A stretch of DNA of 64,000 bases from Streptomyces roseofulvus (GCF_039534915.1 NZ_BAAAWE010000001.1:2666001-2730000); one strand, 5' to 3'; shown: positions 50,149 through 59,021, counted from the stretch's first letter. The notes: generated by a model not told the origin, from the letters alone. Program-made: numbers and translations.

Positions 50149-50961
50149 ATGACGACTTCGCCCTCCCCCGCCCCCGTGCACATCGAGATCGACGGGGTCC
50201 CGGTGGCCGATCCCGGGCCGCTCGCCGCCGTGATGGGCGGCTACGGCCACTTCACCGCGATGCAGGTGCGGGACGGCCGGGTGAAGGGCCTGGGCCTGCA
50301 CCTCGACCGCCTCGACCGGGCCACCCGGGAGCTGTTCGGCGGGCCGCTGCCCGGCGGACGGGTCCGGGAGCTCCTGGCGCGGGCCGTCGGGGCGTCGGGC
50401 CGGCGGGACTGCTCGGCGCGGGTGTACGTGTACGAGGGCGGGTCCCGGTTCCTGGTGGCGGTCACCGTCCGGGAGGCCGCGCCCGACGGCCCCGGCGCCC
50501 CGCAGCGGCTGACGGCCGTCGGCTATCTGCGTCCGGCGGCGCACCTGAAGCACCTGGGCGGCTTCGGGCAGCGGTACCACGGGGACGCGGCCCGCCGGGC
50601 CGGCTTCGACGAGGCGCTGCTGACCTCCCCGGCGGGCGAGGTCGCCGAGGGCGCGGTCGCCAACGTCGCCTTCTGGGACGGCACTTCGGTGGTGTGGCCG
50701 ACGGCGCCGCAGCTCACCGGGATCACCATGGCGCTGCTCGCTCCGCGCCTGCCGTCGGTCCACCGCCCGGTCGCGCTGACCGAACTGCCCTCCTTCCGGG
50801 CGGCGTTCACCGCCAACGCGCGGTCGATCGCGCCGGTGACGGCGGTCGACGGGGTGGCGTACCCGGTGGACGAGGCGCTGATGGAGCGGGTCCTGGGCGC
50901 CTACGCGGAGGTGCCGGGCGAGAAGATCGTTTCCGGTGACGGGACGGGTTCCGCCGATTAG
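50149..50961 (+). CDS. Class IV aminotransferase (branched-chain/4-amino-4-deoxychorismate lyase-like)
   Basis: The 270-residue PLP enzyme of fold type IV has a probable Schiff-base lysine in 'YLRPAAHLKHLGGFGQRY'. Downstream are 'GFDEALLTSPAGEVAEGAVANVAFW' (the Glu and Asn of the family) and the phosphate-binding 'PQLTGITMALL'. It may be an amino-acid transaminase or an aminodeoxychorismate lyase; residues do not decide between them. It is divergent from the FMN reductase, so the same intergenic region serves both. Confidence 0.87.
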   Translation: MTTSPSPAPVHIEIDGVPVADPGPLAAVMGGYGHFTAMQVRDGRVKGLGLHLDRLDRATRELFGGPLPGGRVRELLARAVGASGRRDCSARVYVYEGGSRFLVAVTVREAAPDGPGAPQRLTAVGYLRPAAHLKHLGGFGQRYHGDAARRAGFDEALLTSPAGEVAEGAVANVAFWDGTSVVWPTAPQLTGITMALLAPRLPSVHRPVALTELPSFRAAFTANARSIAPVTAVDGVAYPVDEALMERVLGAYAEVPGEKIVSGDGTGSAD

Positions 50962-50970
50962 CCTGCGGCC

Positions 50971-51783
50971 ATGGTGTTCAAGAGACTCTTCGGCAACGAC
51001 GGCGGCCCGGCACTGGAGATCGACACGATCCTTCCCGACGAGCCGGTCCGCCCCGGCGGGAAGCTGCGCGGCGAGGTCGTGGTCCGCGCGCCGGAACGCG
51101 ACCTGAAGATCGAGTCGATACGCATGCGGATGGCCGTCAACGTGTCCCTCACGCACAAGGGCGACGGCGACGGCGAGAACGACGGCACGACCCTCTGCTA
51201 CCCCACCGCCAGCGGCTGGTTCGAGCTGAAGAAGGGCGAAGAGAGGCGCGTCCCGTTCTCCGAGCGCCTGAAGTGGGAGACGCCGCCGAACGAGACGCGC
51301 GGCGAGCGGCTCGGCGTCTCGATCGGCGTCCGGACCGAGGTCCACGCGCCCGGCGTCAAGGCGGCGACCGACCTGGACCCGGTGCGGGTGGAGACGCTGC
51401 CGCTCCACGAGGCGGTCCTCGACGCCTTCGCGGCCGACGGGTACGCCCTCGAGAGCTCCCGGGTCCACGAGTCCTCGCCCCCGCGCCCCGAGTACCACCT
51501 CTACGTGTGGCAGGGCTTCCGGCTCGTCGACCGGCGCGGCGGGGAGGGACGCCCGCCCCGGGTGGAGCTGGCCTTCCACACCAACGCGGTCGGCTCCGAG
51601 ATCTTCCTGCGCCGGTTCCGGGAGGGCGGCGATCACTACTGGGACAACCAACCGAAGGCCCTGCGCTTCGTGGCCGCGCACCACGAGGTCGGCAGCCGCG
51701 ACTTCGGCGCCGACGCCCGCCAGTGGCTGGAGAGCCTCGCCCGGCTGAAGCACGGCAAGGGCAGCGAGGAGGACGAGGACTGA
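50971..51783 (+). CDS. Spo0M-family sporulation-control protein
   Basis: The 270-residue protein begins 'MVFKRLFGNDGGPALEIDTIL' and has an arrestin-like beta-sandwich N-half ('PVRPGGKLRGEVVV', 'IRMRMAVNVSL', 'RVPFSERLKWETP'). Spo0M proteins affect sporulation and division in Bacillus and are common in Streptomyces. The start is nine bases after the aminotransferase stop, with no clear Shine-Dalgarno. Confidence 0.88.
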   Translation: MVFKRLFGNDGGPALEIDTILPDEPVRPGGKLRGEVVVRAPERDLKIESIRMRMAVNVSLTHKGDGDGENDGTTLCYPTASGWFELKKGEERRVPFSERLKWETPPNETRGERLGVSIGVRTEVHAPGVKAATDLDPVRVETLPLHEAVLDAFAADGYALESSRVHESSPPRPEYHLYVWQGFRLVDRRGGEGRPPRVELAFHTNAVGSEIFLRRFREGGDHYWDNQPKALRFVAAHHEVGSRDFGADARQWLESLARLKHGKGSEEDED

Positions 51784-52023
51784 CGGCCGGGGCGGGACGG
51801 CCCCCTGCGCGGGCCCTGCTCTCCGGGCCCCCTCCCTCCAGGCCCTCCCCTCCGGACCCTCCTCCGGGCCCCCTCCGCCGGGGCCCCCTCCCGGGCCCGC
51901 TCACCCGTTCGGCACGACACGTCAGCTGACGCCTCGTAACCGGCTCTGACCTGCGGAAACGACTCGATTCCAGTCGACGCGCCGTATCGGACGGAGCAAT
52001 CCTGACGCACCATCAGCAGGCGG

Positions 52024-52087
52024 GGGGCGCGCCGGGGTCGTTACCTCGGTCCTACGGAAGACCGAACGACCGCGCGCCCCGGAGGAA
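52024..52087 (+). promoter_or_regulatory. Long 5' leader hairpin abutting a Shine-Dalgarno
   Basis: Three stacked stems GGGGCGCG/CGCGCCCC (52024-52031, 52073-52080), GGTCGTT/AACGACC (52036-52042, 52065-52071) and CGGTC/GACCG (52047-52051, 52060-52064) end exactly where GGAGGAA (52081-52087) begins. Positions 51784-52023 hold no gene I can support, only a C/T-rich run and no clear motif. Confidence 0.55.
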
Positions 52088-52094
52088 CCCCACC

Positions 52095-52619
52095 ATGCGC
52101 CCCACTGCCCGCCTGCTCACCGGAACCGCGCTGACGGTCGTCGCGCTCGGCGCGTTCGCCGCGCCGACGGCGTACGCGAACGAGAACGAGAACGACGGCC
52201 GCCCCCAGACGCTGGAGATCTACCCCTCCACCGCCTCGCCCGGCACCACCGTCACCGTGAACACCCTGGCCTGCGGCAAGAACGGGCACGGGGTCGGGGA
52301 CGCGAACTCGGTCGGCGCCGGGGAGTTCCAGCTGAGCCCGAGCACCCACAAGGAGGTCGTGGTCGGACAGTTCACGCTGCCCCAGCACGCCAAGCCGGGC
52401 ACCCACTGGATCGCCGTCGCCTGCGACAACGGCCGGACCGCCCGCGGCGAGCTGACCGTGAAGCACCGCGAGCCCAGCGGTCACGTCAAGACCGGTGTCG
52501 GCGGCAGCATCGGCCCCGACACCGCCCAGGTCACGGCGGGCGCGGCGGTGCTGGCCGCGGCTGCCGTCGGCGGTGTGTGGCTCATGCGGCGCCGGGCGAG
52601 CGGCGCCCAGGGCCACTGA
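52095..52619 (+). CDS. Secreted, C-terminally anchored protein; candidate sortase substrate
   Basis: The 174-residue protein has a signal peptide (cleavage likely after 'APTAYA', about residue 28) and a mature domain with two cysteines ('NTLACGKN' and 'IAVACDNG') that could form a disulfide. At the end is 'HVKTGVGGSIGPD', then a hydrophobic helix and RRR. That tripartite end looks like a cell-wall sorting signal with a non-LPxTG motif. The next gene, 97 bp on, is a class F sortase. The extracellular domain is beta-rich and of unknown function. Confidence 0.75.
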   Translation: MRPTARLLTGTALTVVALGAFAAPTAYANENENDGRPQTLEIYPSTASPGTTVTVNTLACGKNGHGVGDANSVGAGEFQLSPSTHKEVVVGQFTLPQHAKPGTHWIAVACDNGRTARGELTVKHREPSGHVKTGVGGSIGPDTAQVTAGAAVLAAAAVGGVWLMRRRASGAQGH

Positions 52620-52716
52620 TCACACCGCCCGTCCCGCCCCCGCCCGGCTCCCGCACACGGCCGGCCGGGGGCGGGACCCTCGCCGTCCCCCGCCGCAGCG
52701 ACCCCGAGGAACCGAC

Positions 52717-53337
52717 GTGAGCAACAGGAGCAAGGGCTGGGGCCTGGCGGTGGCCGCCTGCGTCGGCCTCTGGCTCGTCCAGAACGGCTCGCAGGACGTC
52801 ACCCCGCCCGTGCCGTCCGCCGCCCAGGCGTTCGCCGCCGGGCCGAGCGTGCACACCGACGCCGCCGCCGACCCGCTGCCCTCCTCCCCGCCGGTGCGGC
52901 TGCGCATCCCGGAGACGGACGTGGACGCCCCGATGACCCGGCTCGGCCTGGCCCCGAACGGCTCCCTGGAGGTGCCGCCGGCCGAGGACCGCAATCTGGC
53001 CGGCTGGTACGCCGACGGCGTCACGCCCGGCGCCAAGGGCACCGCGATCGTCGCCGGCCACGTCGACAACGCCGGCGGCCCGGCCGTCTTCTACACGCTG
53101 GGCGCCCTGCGGAAGGGCCACCGGATCGAGATCGACCGGGAGGACGGGAAGACCGCGGTCTTCACCGTCGACGCCGTCGAGGTCTACGACAACGACGCCT
53201 TCCCCGACGAGAAGGTGTACGGGGCGACCGACCGCGCCGAACTCCGGGTGATCACCTGCGGCGGCGGCTTCTCCGCGAAGAGCGGCGGCTACCAGGGGAA
53301 CGTGGTCGCCTTCGGGCACCTCATCGGGGTGCGCTGA
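52717..53337 (+). CDS. Class F sortase
   Basis: The 206-residue protein has an N-terminal membrane anchor (about 6-24). The sortase beta-barrel has 'VRLRIPETDVDAPM', catalytic His115 in 'IVAGHVDNAGGPAVFY' and catalytic Cys181 in 'RVITCGGGF'. The stretch where the catalytic Arg is expected reads 'GGYQGNVVAFGHL' without Arg. Sortases link secreted proteins to the wall or to each other. GTG 52717 is preceded by GAGGAA. The preceding gene is the probable substrate. Confidence 0.87.
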   Translation: MSNRSKGWGLAVAACVGLWLVQNGSQDVTPPVPSAAQAFAAGPSVHTDAAADPLPSSPPVRLRIPETDVDAPMTRLGLAPNGSLEVPPAEDRNLAGWYADGVTPGAKGTAIVAGHVDNAGGPAVFYTLGALRKGHRIEIDREDGKTAVFTVDAVEVYDNDAFPDEKVYGATDRAELRVITCGGGFSAKSGGYQGNVVAFGHLIGVR

Positions 53338-53346
53338 GCCGGCCGG

Positions 53347-54132
53347 TCAGCCCCACTGGTCGTAGGCGAGCTTCGCGACCATGGAGAGGACCACCACGAG
53401 CAGCACCCCGCGGACGAACTCCGAGCCCTTGCTCAGCGCCATCCGGGCGCCGATCGTCCCGCCGGCCAGGTTGAAGGCCGCCATCAGGGCGGCCAGCTGC
53501 CAGTAGACCGTGCCGCTCAGCGCGAAGGTGACGAGGGCGCCCGCGTTGGTGCAGACGTTGACGATCTTGGCGGTGGCGGAGGCCGTCACCAGGTCGAGGT
53601 GGAGGACGGCGGTCAGGGCCAGCACCAGGAAGGTGCCGGTGCCGGGTCCGAACAGGCCGTCGTAGAAGCCGATCCCGCCGCCGACCAGGACGATCGCGGT
53701 GACGATCCGGGCCCGGGTGAGCGGCGCCCGGTCCTCTCCCTCGGGCCGCACTCCGAAGGAGGGCTTCAGGATGACGAAGGCCGCCACCGCCACGAGGACC
53801 ACGATGATCAGCGGCCGGAGCACCTCCCGGCTGATCATGGTCACGAAGAGGGCGCCGAACGAGGAGCCCACGAGGGCCGCGAGCCCGACCCGTACCGCCG
53901 TCCACACCGGCACCCTCGTCTTGCGGGCGTAGGTGATCGCCGCGCCCGTGGTGCCGACGATCGCGACCGCCTTGTTGGTGCCGAGGACATAGCCGTTCGG
54001 GGCGGTCGGGAAGGCGATCAGCAGCGCCGGCAGGAGCAGCAGCCCGCCTCCCCCGACCACGGCGTCGATCCAGCCCGCGACGAGCGCGGCGAGACAGAGC
54101 AGGACCAGCGTGGTCAGGGTGATGTCAGGCAT
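53347..54132 (-). CDS. TSUP (TauE/SafE) family permease
   Basis: The 261-residue protein has about eight membrane helices. It has the two duplicated family motifs 'AGWIDAVVGGGGLLLLPALL' and 'GFYDGLFGPGTGTFLVLAL', plus 'NVCTNAGALVTFALSG'. Family members move sulfite, sulfonates or other organic anions; the substrate is not readable. Direct repeats GATCGTTG at 54153-54160 and 54180-54187 lie just before its start. It is divergent from the nitrite reductase operon, and nitrite or sulfite export would fit siroheme chemistry, which is inference. Confidence 0.88.
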   Translation of the reverse strand: MPDITLTTLVLLCLAALVAGWIDAVVGGGGLLLLPALLIAFPTAPNGYVLGTNKAVAIVGTTGAAITYARKTRVPVWTAVRVGLAALVGSSFGALFVTMISREVLRPLIIVVLVAVAAFVILKPSFGVRPEGEDRAPLTRARIVTAIVLVGGGIGFYDGLFGPGTGTFLVLALTAVLHLDLVTASATAKIVNVCTNAGALVTFALSGTVYWQLAALMAAFNLAGGTIGARMALSKGSEFVRGVLLVVVLSMVAKLAYDQWG

Positions 54133-54252
54133 GGCAGCGACCCTAGGGAGGAGATCGTTGGCCCGTCCATCGATCCCGTGATCGTTGAGGAAGCTCTGAG
54201 CTTGCGGCGGCCCGTCGCCTCACAGCCCGCCCCGGACCCGGCGGAGATCAGC

Positions 54253-54290
54253 GTTCCGTACGGGAAACAGACGGGATGCCACCGGGAAAC
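54253..54290 (+). promoter_or_regulatory. GlnR box upstream of the nasB-like/nirBD operon
   Basis: GTTCC-n6-GAAAC-n6-GATGC-n6-GAAAC follows exactly the gTnAC-n6-GaAAC-n6-GtnAC-n6-GaAAC layout of Streptomyces GlnR sites. Both GAAAC half-sites are perfect. It lies 24-61 bases before the first gene. GlnR activates nirB in S. coelicolor, which is established knowledge. Confidence 0.8.
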
Positions 54291-54313
54291 ACCGGCGCCG
54301 CACCCTTCCGGGT

Positions 54314-55504
54314 ATGAGTACACGGATCGTGGTGGTCGGAGGCGGAACGGCGGGCCTCCGCCTCGCCCAGCGCCTGCCGGTCACCCTCCTCGGCGAGGAG
54401 CCGCACGCACCGTACAACCGGGTGCTGCTCGCCGACGTCCTCGCCGGACGGTACGCCCCCGAGGTCGTCGCCCTGCCCGAGCCCCGCGAGCCGGCGCGCC
54501 GCGGGGTGCGGGTGGTGGGCATCGACCGGGCGGCCCGCACGGTCGAGTGCGCCGACGGCTCGCTGGTCGGCTACGACCGGCTGGTCCTCGCCACCGGCTC
54601 CAACCCGGTGCTGCCGCCGCTGCGCGGACTGCGCGGGGCGGAGCTCCCCGAGGGCGTGCACTCCTTCCGCACCCTCGACGACTGCCTCGCCCTGCGGGAG
54701 GCCGTGCGCCCGGGCATCCGGGCGGTCGTCATCGGCGGCGGGCTGCTCGGCGTGTCCGCGGCGCGGGCGCTGGCCGCGCTGGGCGCCGAGGTGGTCCTCA
54801 CCCAGCAGGGCGAGGCCCTGATGGAACGGCACCTGGACCCGCACGCCTCCGCGCTGCTGCGGGAGCACCTGGACGGGCTCGGCGTCGAGACCCACACCGA
54901 GTGCCGGGTCAGCGGGCTGCGGCAGCGGGACGGGGCGGTGACGGCGGTCGAGCTGGCCGACGGCTTCGTCCTGGACGCCCAGGTCGTGGTCCTGGCCTGC
55001 GGGGTGCGCCCCCGGGTCGCGCTGGCCCGCGAGGCCGGGCTCGACGTGCGGACCGGCATCGTCGTCGACGACGAGCTGCGGACCTCGGACCCGTACATCC
55101 ACGCGATCGGCGACTGCGCCGAGCACGACGGCCGGGTCTACGGCCTGGCCGGCCCGGCGCTGGAGCAGGCCGACGTCCTCGCCGACGTGCTGTCCGGCAC
55201 CGCCGGGCCCCGCTACACCGGCACCCGGGCGCTGACCCGGCTCACCCTCGGCGGGGCCCGGCCGCTGGACCTCGCCGCCTTCGGCGAGGCCACGCCCCTG
55301 CCGGGCGACGACGTCGTCCAGCTGGCCGACGCGACCCGGGGCGCGTACCGCAAGGTCGTCGTCCGCGACAACCGGCTCGTCGGGGGCGTCCTCCTCGGCG
55401 ATCTGGCCGCGGTCGGCGCGCTCGCCCGGGCCTGGGAGGGCGACGAAGCCCTGCCGGAGGCCCCCCTGCTGCACCTGCTCACCCACGACGGAGGCTCCTC
55501 ATGA
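54314..55504 (+). CDS. FAD/NAD(P)H oxidoreductase, nitrate-assimilation electron donor (NasB-like)
   Basis: The 396-residue protein has an FAD fold 'IVVVGGGTAGLRLAQRL', 'PYNRVLLADVLAGR', a second nucleotide fold 'AVVIGGGLLGVSAARALAALGAEVVL' and 'YIHAIGDCAEHDG'. This is equivalent to the NirB reductase half without siroheme domains. It probably feeds NADH electrons to the nitrate reductase NasA. Its stop overlaps the nirB start (ATGA), and a GlnR box precedes it. Confidence 0.85.
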   Translation: MSTRIVVVGGGTAGLRLAQRLPVTLLGEEPHAPYNRVLLADVLAGRYAPEVVALPEPREPARRGVRVVGIDRAARTVECADGSLVGYDRLVLATGSNPVLPPLRGLRGAELPEGVHSFRTLDDCLALREAVRPGIRAVVIGGGLLGVSAARALAALGAEVVLTQQGEALMERHLDPHASALLREHLDGLGVETHTECRVSGLRQRDGAVTAVELADGFVLDAQVVVLACGVRPRVALAREAGLDVRTGIVVDDELRTSDPYIHAIGDCAEHDGRVYGLAGPALEQADVLADVLSGTAGPRYTGTRALTRLTLGGARPLDLAAFGEATPLPGDDVVQLADATRGAYRKVVVRDNRLVGGVLLGDLAAVGALARAWEGDEALPEAPLLHLLTHDGGSS

Positions 55505-58023
55505 CCACCCCCACCATCGTCCTGGTCGGCCACGGAATGGTTGGCCAGCGGTTCCTGGAGGCGCTCGCCGACCGGGGCGTCACCGAGCGGGCCCGGATCG
55601 TGGTGCTCTGCGAGGAGCCCCGCCCGGCGTACGACCGGGTCCAGCTGACCTCGTACTTCTCCGGGAAGACGCCCGACGACCTGTCGATGGTCGAGGACGG
55701 CTTCATGGAGCGGCACGGCATCGAGCTGTACACGGACGAGCCCGTCGTGGCCGTGGACCGCGCGGCGCGGACGGTGACCGCCCGGTCGGGGCGGGTCGTC
55801 GCCTACGACCACCTGGTGCTCGCCACCGGCTCGTACCCCTTCGTCCCGCCGGTCCCCGGCAAGGACGCCGCCGGCTGCTTCGTCTACCGCACCATCGAGG
55901 ACCTGCTCGCGATCGAGGAGTACGCCAAGACGGCGACGACCGGCGCGGTGGTCGGCGGCGGTCTGCTCGGCCTGGAGGCGGCCGGCGCGCTCAAGGGCCT
56001 CGGGCTCGACACCCACATCGTCGAGTTCGCGCCGCGGCTGATGCCGGTGCAGGTCGACGAGGGCGGCGGCGCCGCGCTGCTGCGGACGATCGAGCAGATG
56101 GGGCTGACCGTGCACACCGGCACGGGCACCCAGGAGGTCGTGACCGCCGACGGGTCCGTGACCGGCATGCGGCTGTCGGACGGCACCGAACTCGCCACCG
56201 ACCTGGTGGTCTTCTCGGCCGGCGTGCGCCCCCGGGACCAGCTGGCCCGCGACTGCGGGCTCGACGTGGGCGAGCGCGGCGGCATCGCCGTCGACGAGCA
56301 CTGCCGCACCTCCGACCCGGCGGTCTTCGCGATCGGCGAGTGCGCGCTCGCCTCCGACGGGCGGGTCTACGGCCTGGTCGCGCCGGGCTACGAGATGGCG
56401 CAGACGGTCGCCGCGGTCCTCGCCGACGAGGCGGGCGACGACACCGGCTTCACCGGCGCCGACCTCTCCACCAAGCTGAAGCTGCTCGGCGTCGACGTGG
56501 CCTCCTTCGGCGACGCCCACGGCACCGCCGAGGGCTGCCTCGACGTCGTCTACGCGGACTCCCGCGCCGGCGTCTACAAGAAGCTGGTGGTGGACGCCGA
56601 GGGCCGGCTCCTCGGCGGCGTCCTGGTCGGCGACGCCGAGTCGTACGGGCTGCTGCGCCCGCTGACCGGCACCAGGCCCCCCGTCTCCCCCGAGCAGCTG
56701 GTGCTCCCGGCGGGGGCGGGCGCGCCGGTGGCGCTCGGCCCGTCGGCGCTGCCGGACGACGCCGTCATCTGCTCCTGCCACAACGTGACCAAGCACGCCA
56801 TCACCCAGTGCACCTCGCTGCCCGAGGTGAAGAAGTGCACCAAGGCCGGTACGGGCTGCGGCAGTTGCGTGAAGGTGATCGAGAAGCTGCTGCCGAAGGC
56901 GGCCGACAAGGGGCTCTGCGGCTGCTTCTCCTACACGCGCAGCGAGCTGTACGAGATCGCCCGCACCCTGCGGGTGACCTCCTTCGCCGCGCTCCTCGAC
57001 TCGCACGGGCGGGAGTCCGCGAAGGGCGGCGAGGGCTGCGAGGTGTGCAAGCCGACCGTCGGCTCGATCCTGGCGTCGCTCAACAACGGCTACATCCTCG
57101 ACGGCGAGCAGGCCGCGCTGCAGGACACCAACGACCACCACCTGGCCAACCTCCAGCGCAACGGCTCCTATTCGGTGGTCCCCCGCATCCCCGGCGGCGA
57201 GATCACCCCGGAGAAGCTGATCGTGATCGGCGAGGTGGCCCGCGACTACGGCCTCTACACGAAGATCACCGGCGGGCAGCGGATCGACCTCTTCGGCGCC
57301 CGCGTCGACCAGCTGCCGGCGATCTGGACCCGGCTCGTGGACGCCGGATTCGAGTCCGGGCACGCCTACGGCAAGGCGCTGCGCACGGTGAAGTCCTGCG
57401 TGGGGCAGACCTGGTGCCGCTACGGCGTGCAGGACTCGGTGAAGATGGCGATCCAGCTGGAGCTGCGCTACCGCGGCCTGCGCGCCCCGCACAAGCTGAA
57501 GTCGGCGGTCTCCGGCTGCGCCCGCGAGTGCGCCGAGGCCCAGTCGAAGGACTTCGGCGTGATCGCCACGGCGAACGGCTGGAACCTGTACGTCGGCGGC
57601 AACGGCGGCGCGACCCCGCGCCACGCGGACCTGCTCGCGCAGGACCTGTCGGACGCCGAACTGGTCCGGCTCATCGACCGGTTCCTGATGTTCTACATCC
57701 GGACGGCGGACCGCCTGGAGCGGACCTCCGTGTGGCTGGAGCGCCTGGAGGGCGGCCTCGACCACCTGCGGGACGTGATCGTGAAGGACTCGCTGGGCCT
57801 CTGCGACGAGCTGGAGGCGCTGATGGCGGCGCACGTCGCCGACTACCAGGACGAGTGGGCGCAGACCCTCGACGACCCGGAGCGGCTGCGGCGCTTCGTC
57901 TCCTTCGTGAACGCGCCCGAGACGCCGGACCCGACGGTGCGGTTCGTGCCGGAGCGGGACCAGATCAAGCCGGACCTCACGATCCTGACGATCGGCACCC
58001 TGGAAGGAGCCCTGTCCCGATGA
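55501..58023 (+). CDS. nirB: Nitrite reductase (NADH) large subunit
   Basis: The 840-residue protein has an FAD/NAD reductase part (1-400) with 'VVGGGLLGLEAAGALKGLGLDTHIVE'. A BFD-type [2Fe-2S] domain at about 420-460 has 'CSCHNVTKHA' and 'CTKAGTGCGSC'. The siroheme/[4Fe-4S] C-terminal half has 'SCVGQTWCRYG' (C-x5-C) and 'SGCARECAEA' (C-x3-C). It reduces nitrite to ammonium with NADH in the cytosol. It is overlapped by ATGA on both sides, so all three genes are coupled. Confidence 0.96.
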   Translation: MTTPTIVLVGHGMVGQRFLEALADRGVTERARIVVLCEEPRPAYDRVQLTSYFSGKTPDDLSMVEDGFMERHGIELYTDEPVVAVDRAARTVTARSGRVVAYDHLVLATGSYPFVPPVPGKDAAGCFVYRTIEDLLAIEEYAKTATTGAVVGGGLLGLEAAGALKGLGLDTHIVEFAPRLMPVQVDEGGGAALLRTIEQMGLTVHTGTGTQEVVTADGSVTGMRLSDGTELATDLVVFSAGVRPRDQLARDCGLDVGERGGIAVDEHCRTSDPAVFAIGECALASDGRVYGLVAPGYEMAQTVAAVLADEAGDDTGFTGADLSTKLKLLGVDVASFGDAHGTAEGCLDVVYADSRAGVYKKLVVDAEGRLLGGVLVGDAESYGLLRPLTGTRPPVSPEQLVLPAGAGAPVALGPSALPDDAVICSCHNVTKHAITQCTSLPEVKKCTKAGTGCGSCVKVIEKLLPKAADKGLCGCFSYTRSELYEIARTLRVTSFAALLDSHGRESAKGGEGCEVCKPTVGSILASLNNGYILDGEQAALQDTNDHHLANLQRNGSYSVVPRIPGGEITPEKLIVIGEVARDYGLYTKITGGQRIDLFGARVDQLPAIWTRLVDAGFESGHAYGKALRTVKSCVGQTWCRYGVQDSVKMAIQLELRYRGLRAPHKLKSAVSGCARECAEAQSKDFGVIATANGWNLYVGGNGGATPRHADLLAQDLSDAELVRLIDRFLMFYIRTADRLERTSVWLERLEGGLDHLRDVIVKDSLGLCDELEALMAAHVADYQDEWAQTLDDPERLRRFVSFVNAPETPDPTVRFVPERDQIKPDLTILTIGTLEGALSR

Positions 58024-58349
58024 CAAGTGTGCAGCTCAGCCCCGCCCCCGACTCCTGGATGACGGTCTGCGACGAGGCCCGGCTGACCCCGGGCCGCGGC
58101 CTGGCGGCACTGCTGCCGGACGGCCGGCAGGCCGCGGTCTTCCGGGACCGGGCGGGGCGGGCGTACGCGATCGACAACCGCGATCCGTTCACCGGGGCGC
58201 AGGTGCTGTCCCGGGGGCTGATCGGGACGGCGGGCGGGCGTCCGTACGTGGCCTCGCCGCTCCTGAAGCAGCGCTTCGACCTGGAGACCGGGCGGTGCCT
58301 GGACGACGACGAGGTGGCGGTGGCGGTCTATCCCGTACGCACGGTCTAA
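58020..58349 (+). CDS. nirD: Nitrite reductase (NADH) small subunit
   Basis: The 109-residue Rieske-fold protein has 'AVFRDRAGRAYAIDNRDPFTGAQVLSRGLIG' and 'YVASPLLKQRFDLETGRCLDDDEVAV'. The CxH and CxxH cluster ligands are absent, as usual in NirD. It partners NirB. Its stop lies within the first base of the TetR-type site at 58349. Confidence 0.93.
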   Translation: MTSVQLSPAPDSWMTVCDEARLTPGRGLAALLPDGRQAAVFRDRAGRAYAIDNRDPFTGAQVLSRGLIGTAGGRPYVASPLLKQRFDLETGRCLDDDEVAVAVYPVRTV

Positions 58350-58369
58350 CTTGACCGGTCGTTCCAGAA
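58349..58369 (-). promoter_or_regulatory. TetR site 1 (upstream of tetR)
   Basis: ACTTGACCG-GTCG-TTCCAGAA is, in inverse orientation, the same sequence as the site at 59022-59042 except for the four central bases. It lies 19 bases before the tetR GTG and overlaps the nirD stop. TTGACC can act as a -35 for tetR. Confidence 0.7.
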
Positions 58370-58387
58370 AGGGGTAGCGTCCGGGGC

Positions 58388-58972
58388 GTGGCCAGGACCA
58401 AGGAATTCGATCCCGAGGCCGCGCTCCAGGCGGCGCTCGACCTGTTCTGGGCGCGCGGCTACGAGGCGACGTCGATGGCGGACCTCGTGGAGCACCTCGG
58501 CATCGGCCGGGCCAGCATCTACGCGACCTTCGGCAACAAGCACGAGCTGTACCTGAAGGCCATGGACCGCTACCTGGAGACCCGGGACCCGAGGCTCGTC
58601 GAGGAACTGTCCGCGCCGGGCCCGGCGCTGCCGGCCGTGCGGGCGCTCGTCCGCCGCTTCGCCGCCGAGGCGACGGCGGAGCACGAGCGCCTGAACGGCT
58701 GTTTCGTCACCAACTCGGCGGCGGAGCTGGCCCCGCGCGATCCTCTGGTGGCCCACCGGGTCGAGCTGAGCTGGGAGCAGATCGAGACCCTGCTCCACGC
58801 GGCGCTCACCCGGGCCCGCGCCCAGGGGGAACTGCCGGAGGGCCGCGATCCGCGGACCCTCTCCCGGATGCTCCTGGTGCTGCTGCAGGGGATCCGGGTG
58901 GTCGGCAAGGCGTCGACGGACCCGGCCAGGGTCCGGGACGCGGCGGAGGAGGCCCTGCGGCTGCTCGACTGA
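58388..58972 (+). CDS. TetR-family repressor (AefR/YafC-like)
   Basis: The 194-residue protein has the HTH 'FDPEAALQAALDLFWARGYEATSMADLVEHLGIGRASIYATFGNKHELY' and a TetR_C_16-like C-terminal half 'RLNGCFVTNSAAEL' with a conserved Cys. Two near-identical sites flank the gene, one before it and one before the MFS gene, so it likely controls itself and the MFS-SDR pair. Ligand unknown. Confidence 0.9.
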   Translation: MARTKEFDPEAALQAALDLFWARGYEATSMADLVEHLGIGRASIYATFGNKHELYLKAMDRYLETRDPRLVEELSAPGPALPAVRALVRRFAAEATAEHERLNGCFVTNSAAELAPRDPLVAHRVELSWEQIETLLHAALTRARAQGELPEGRDPRTLSRMLLVLLQGIRVVGKASTDPARVRDAAEEALRLLD

Positions 58973-58985
58973 GCGGCCGCCGGAC

Positions 58986-59010
58986 GGGCGCCCTGCGAGG
59001 GTGCCCTTTT
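58986..59010 (+). terminator. Terminator after tetR
   Basis: GGGCGCCC-tgcga-GGGTGCCC (8-bp stem with one G-T pair) is followed by TTTT. Confidence 0.75.
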
Positions 59011-59021
59011 CTCGGGGCTCA

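Noticed and set aside
50959-50971. Leaderless promoter TAGCCT before the Spo0M gene
   Set aside because: The TAG is also the stop codon of the preceding gene, so the match is likely chance.
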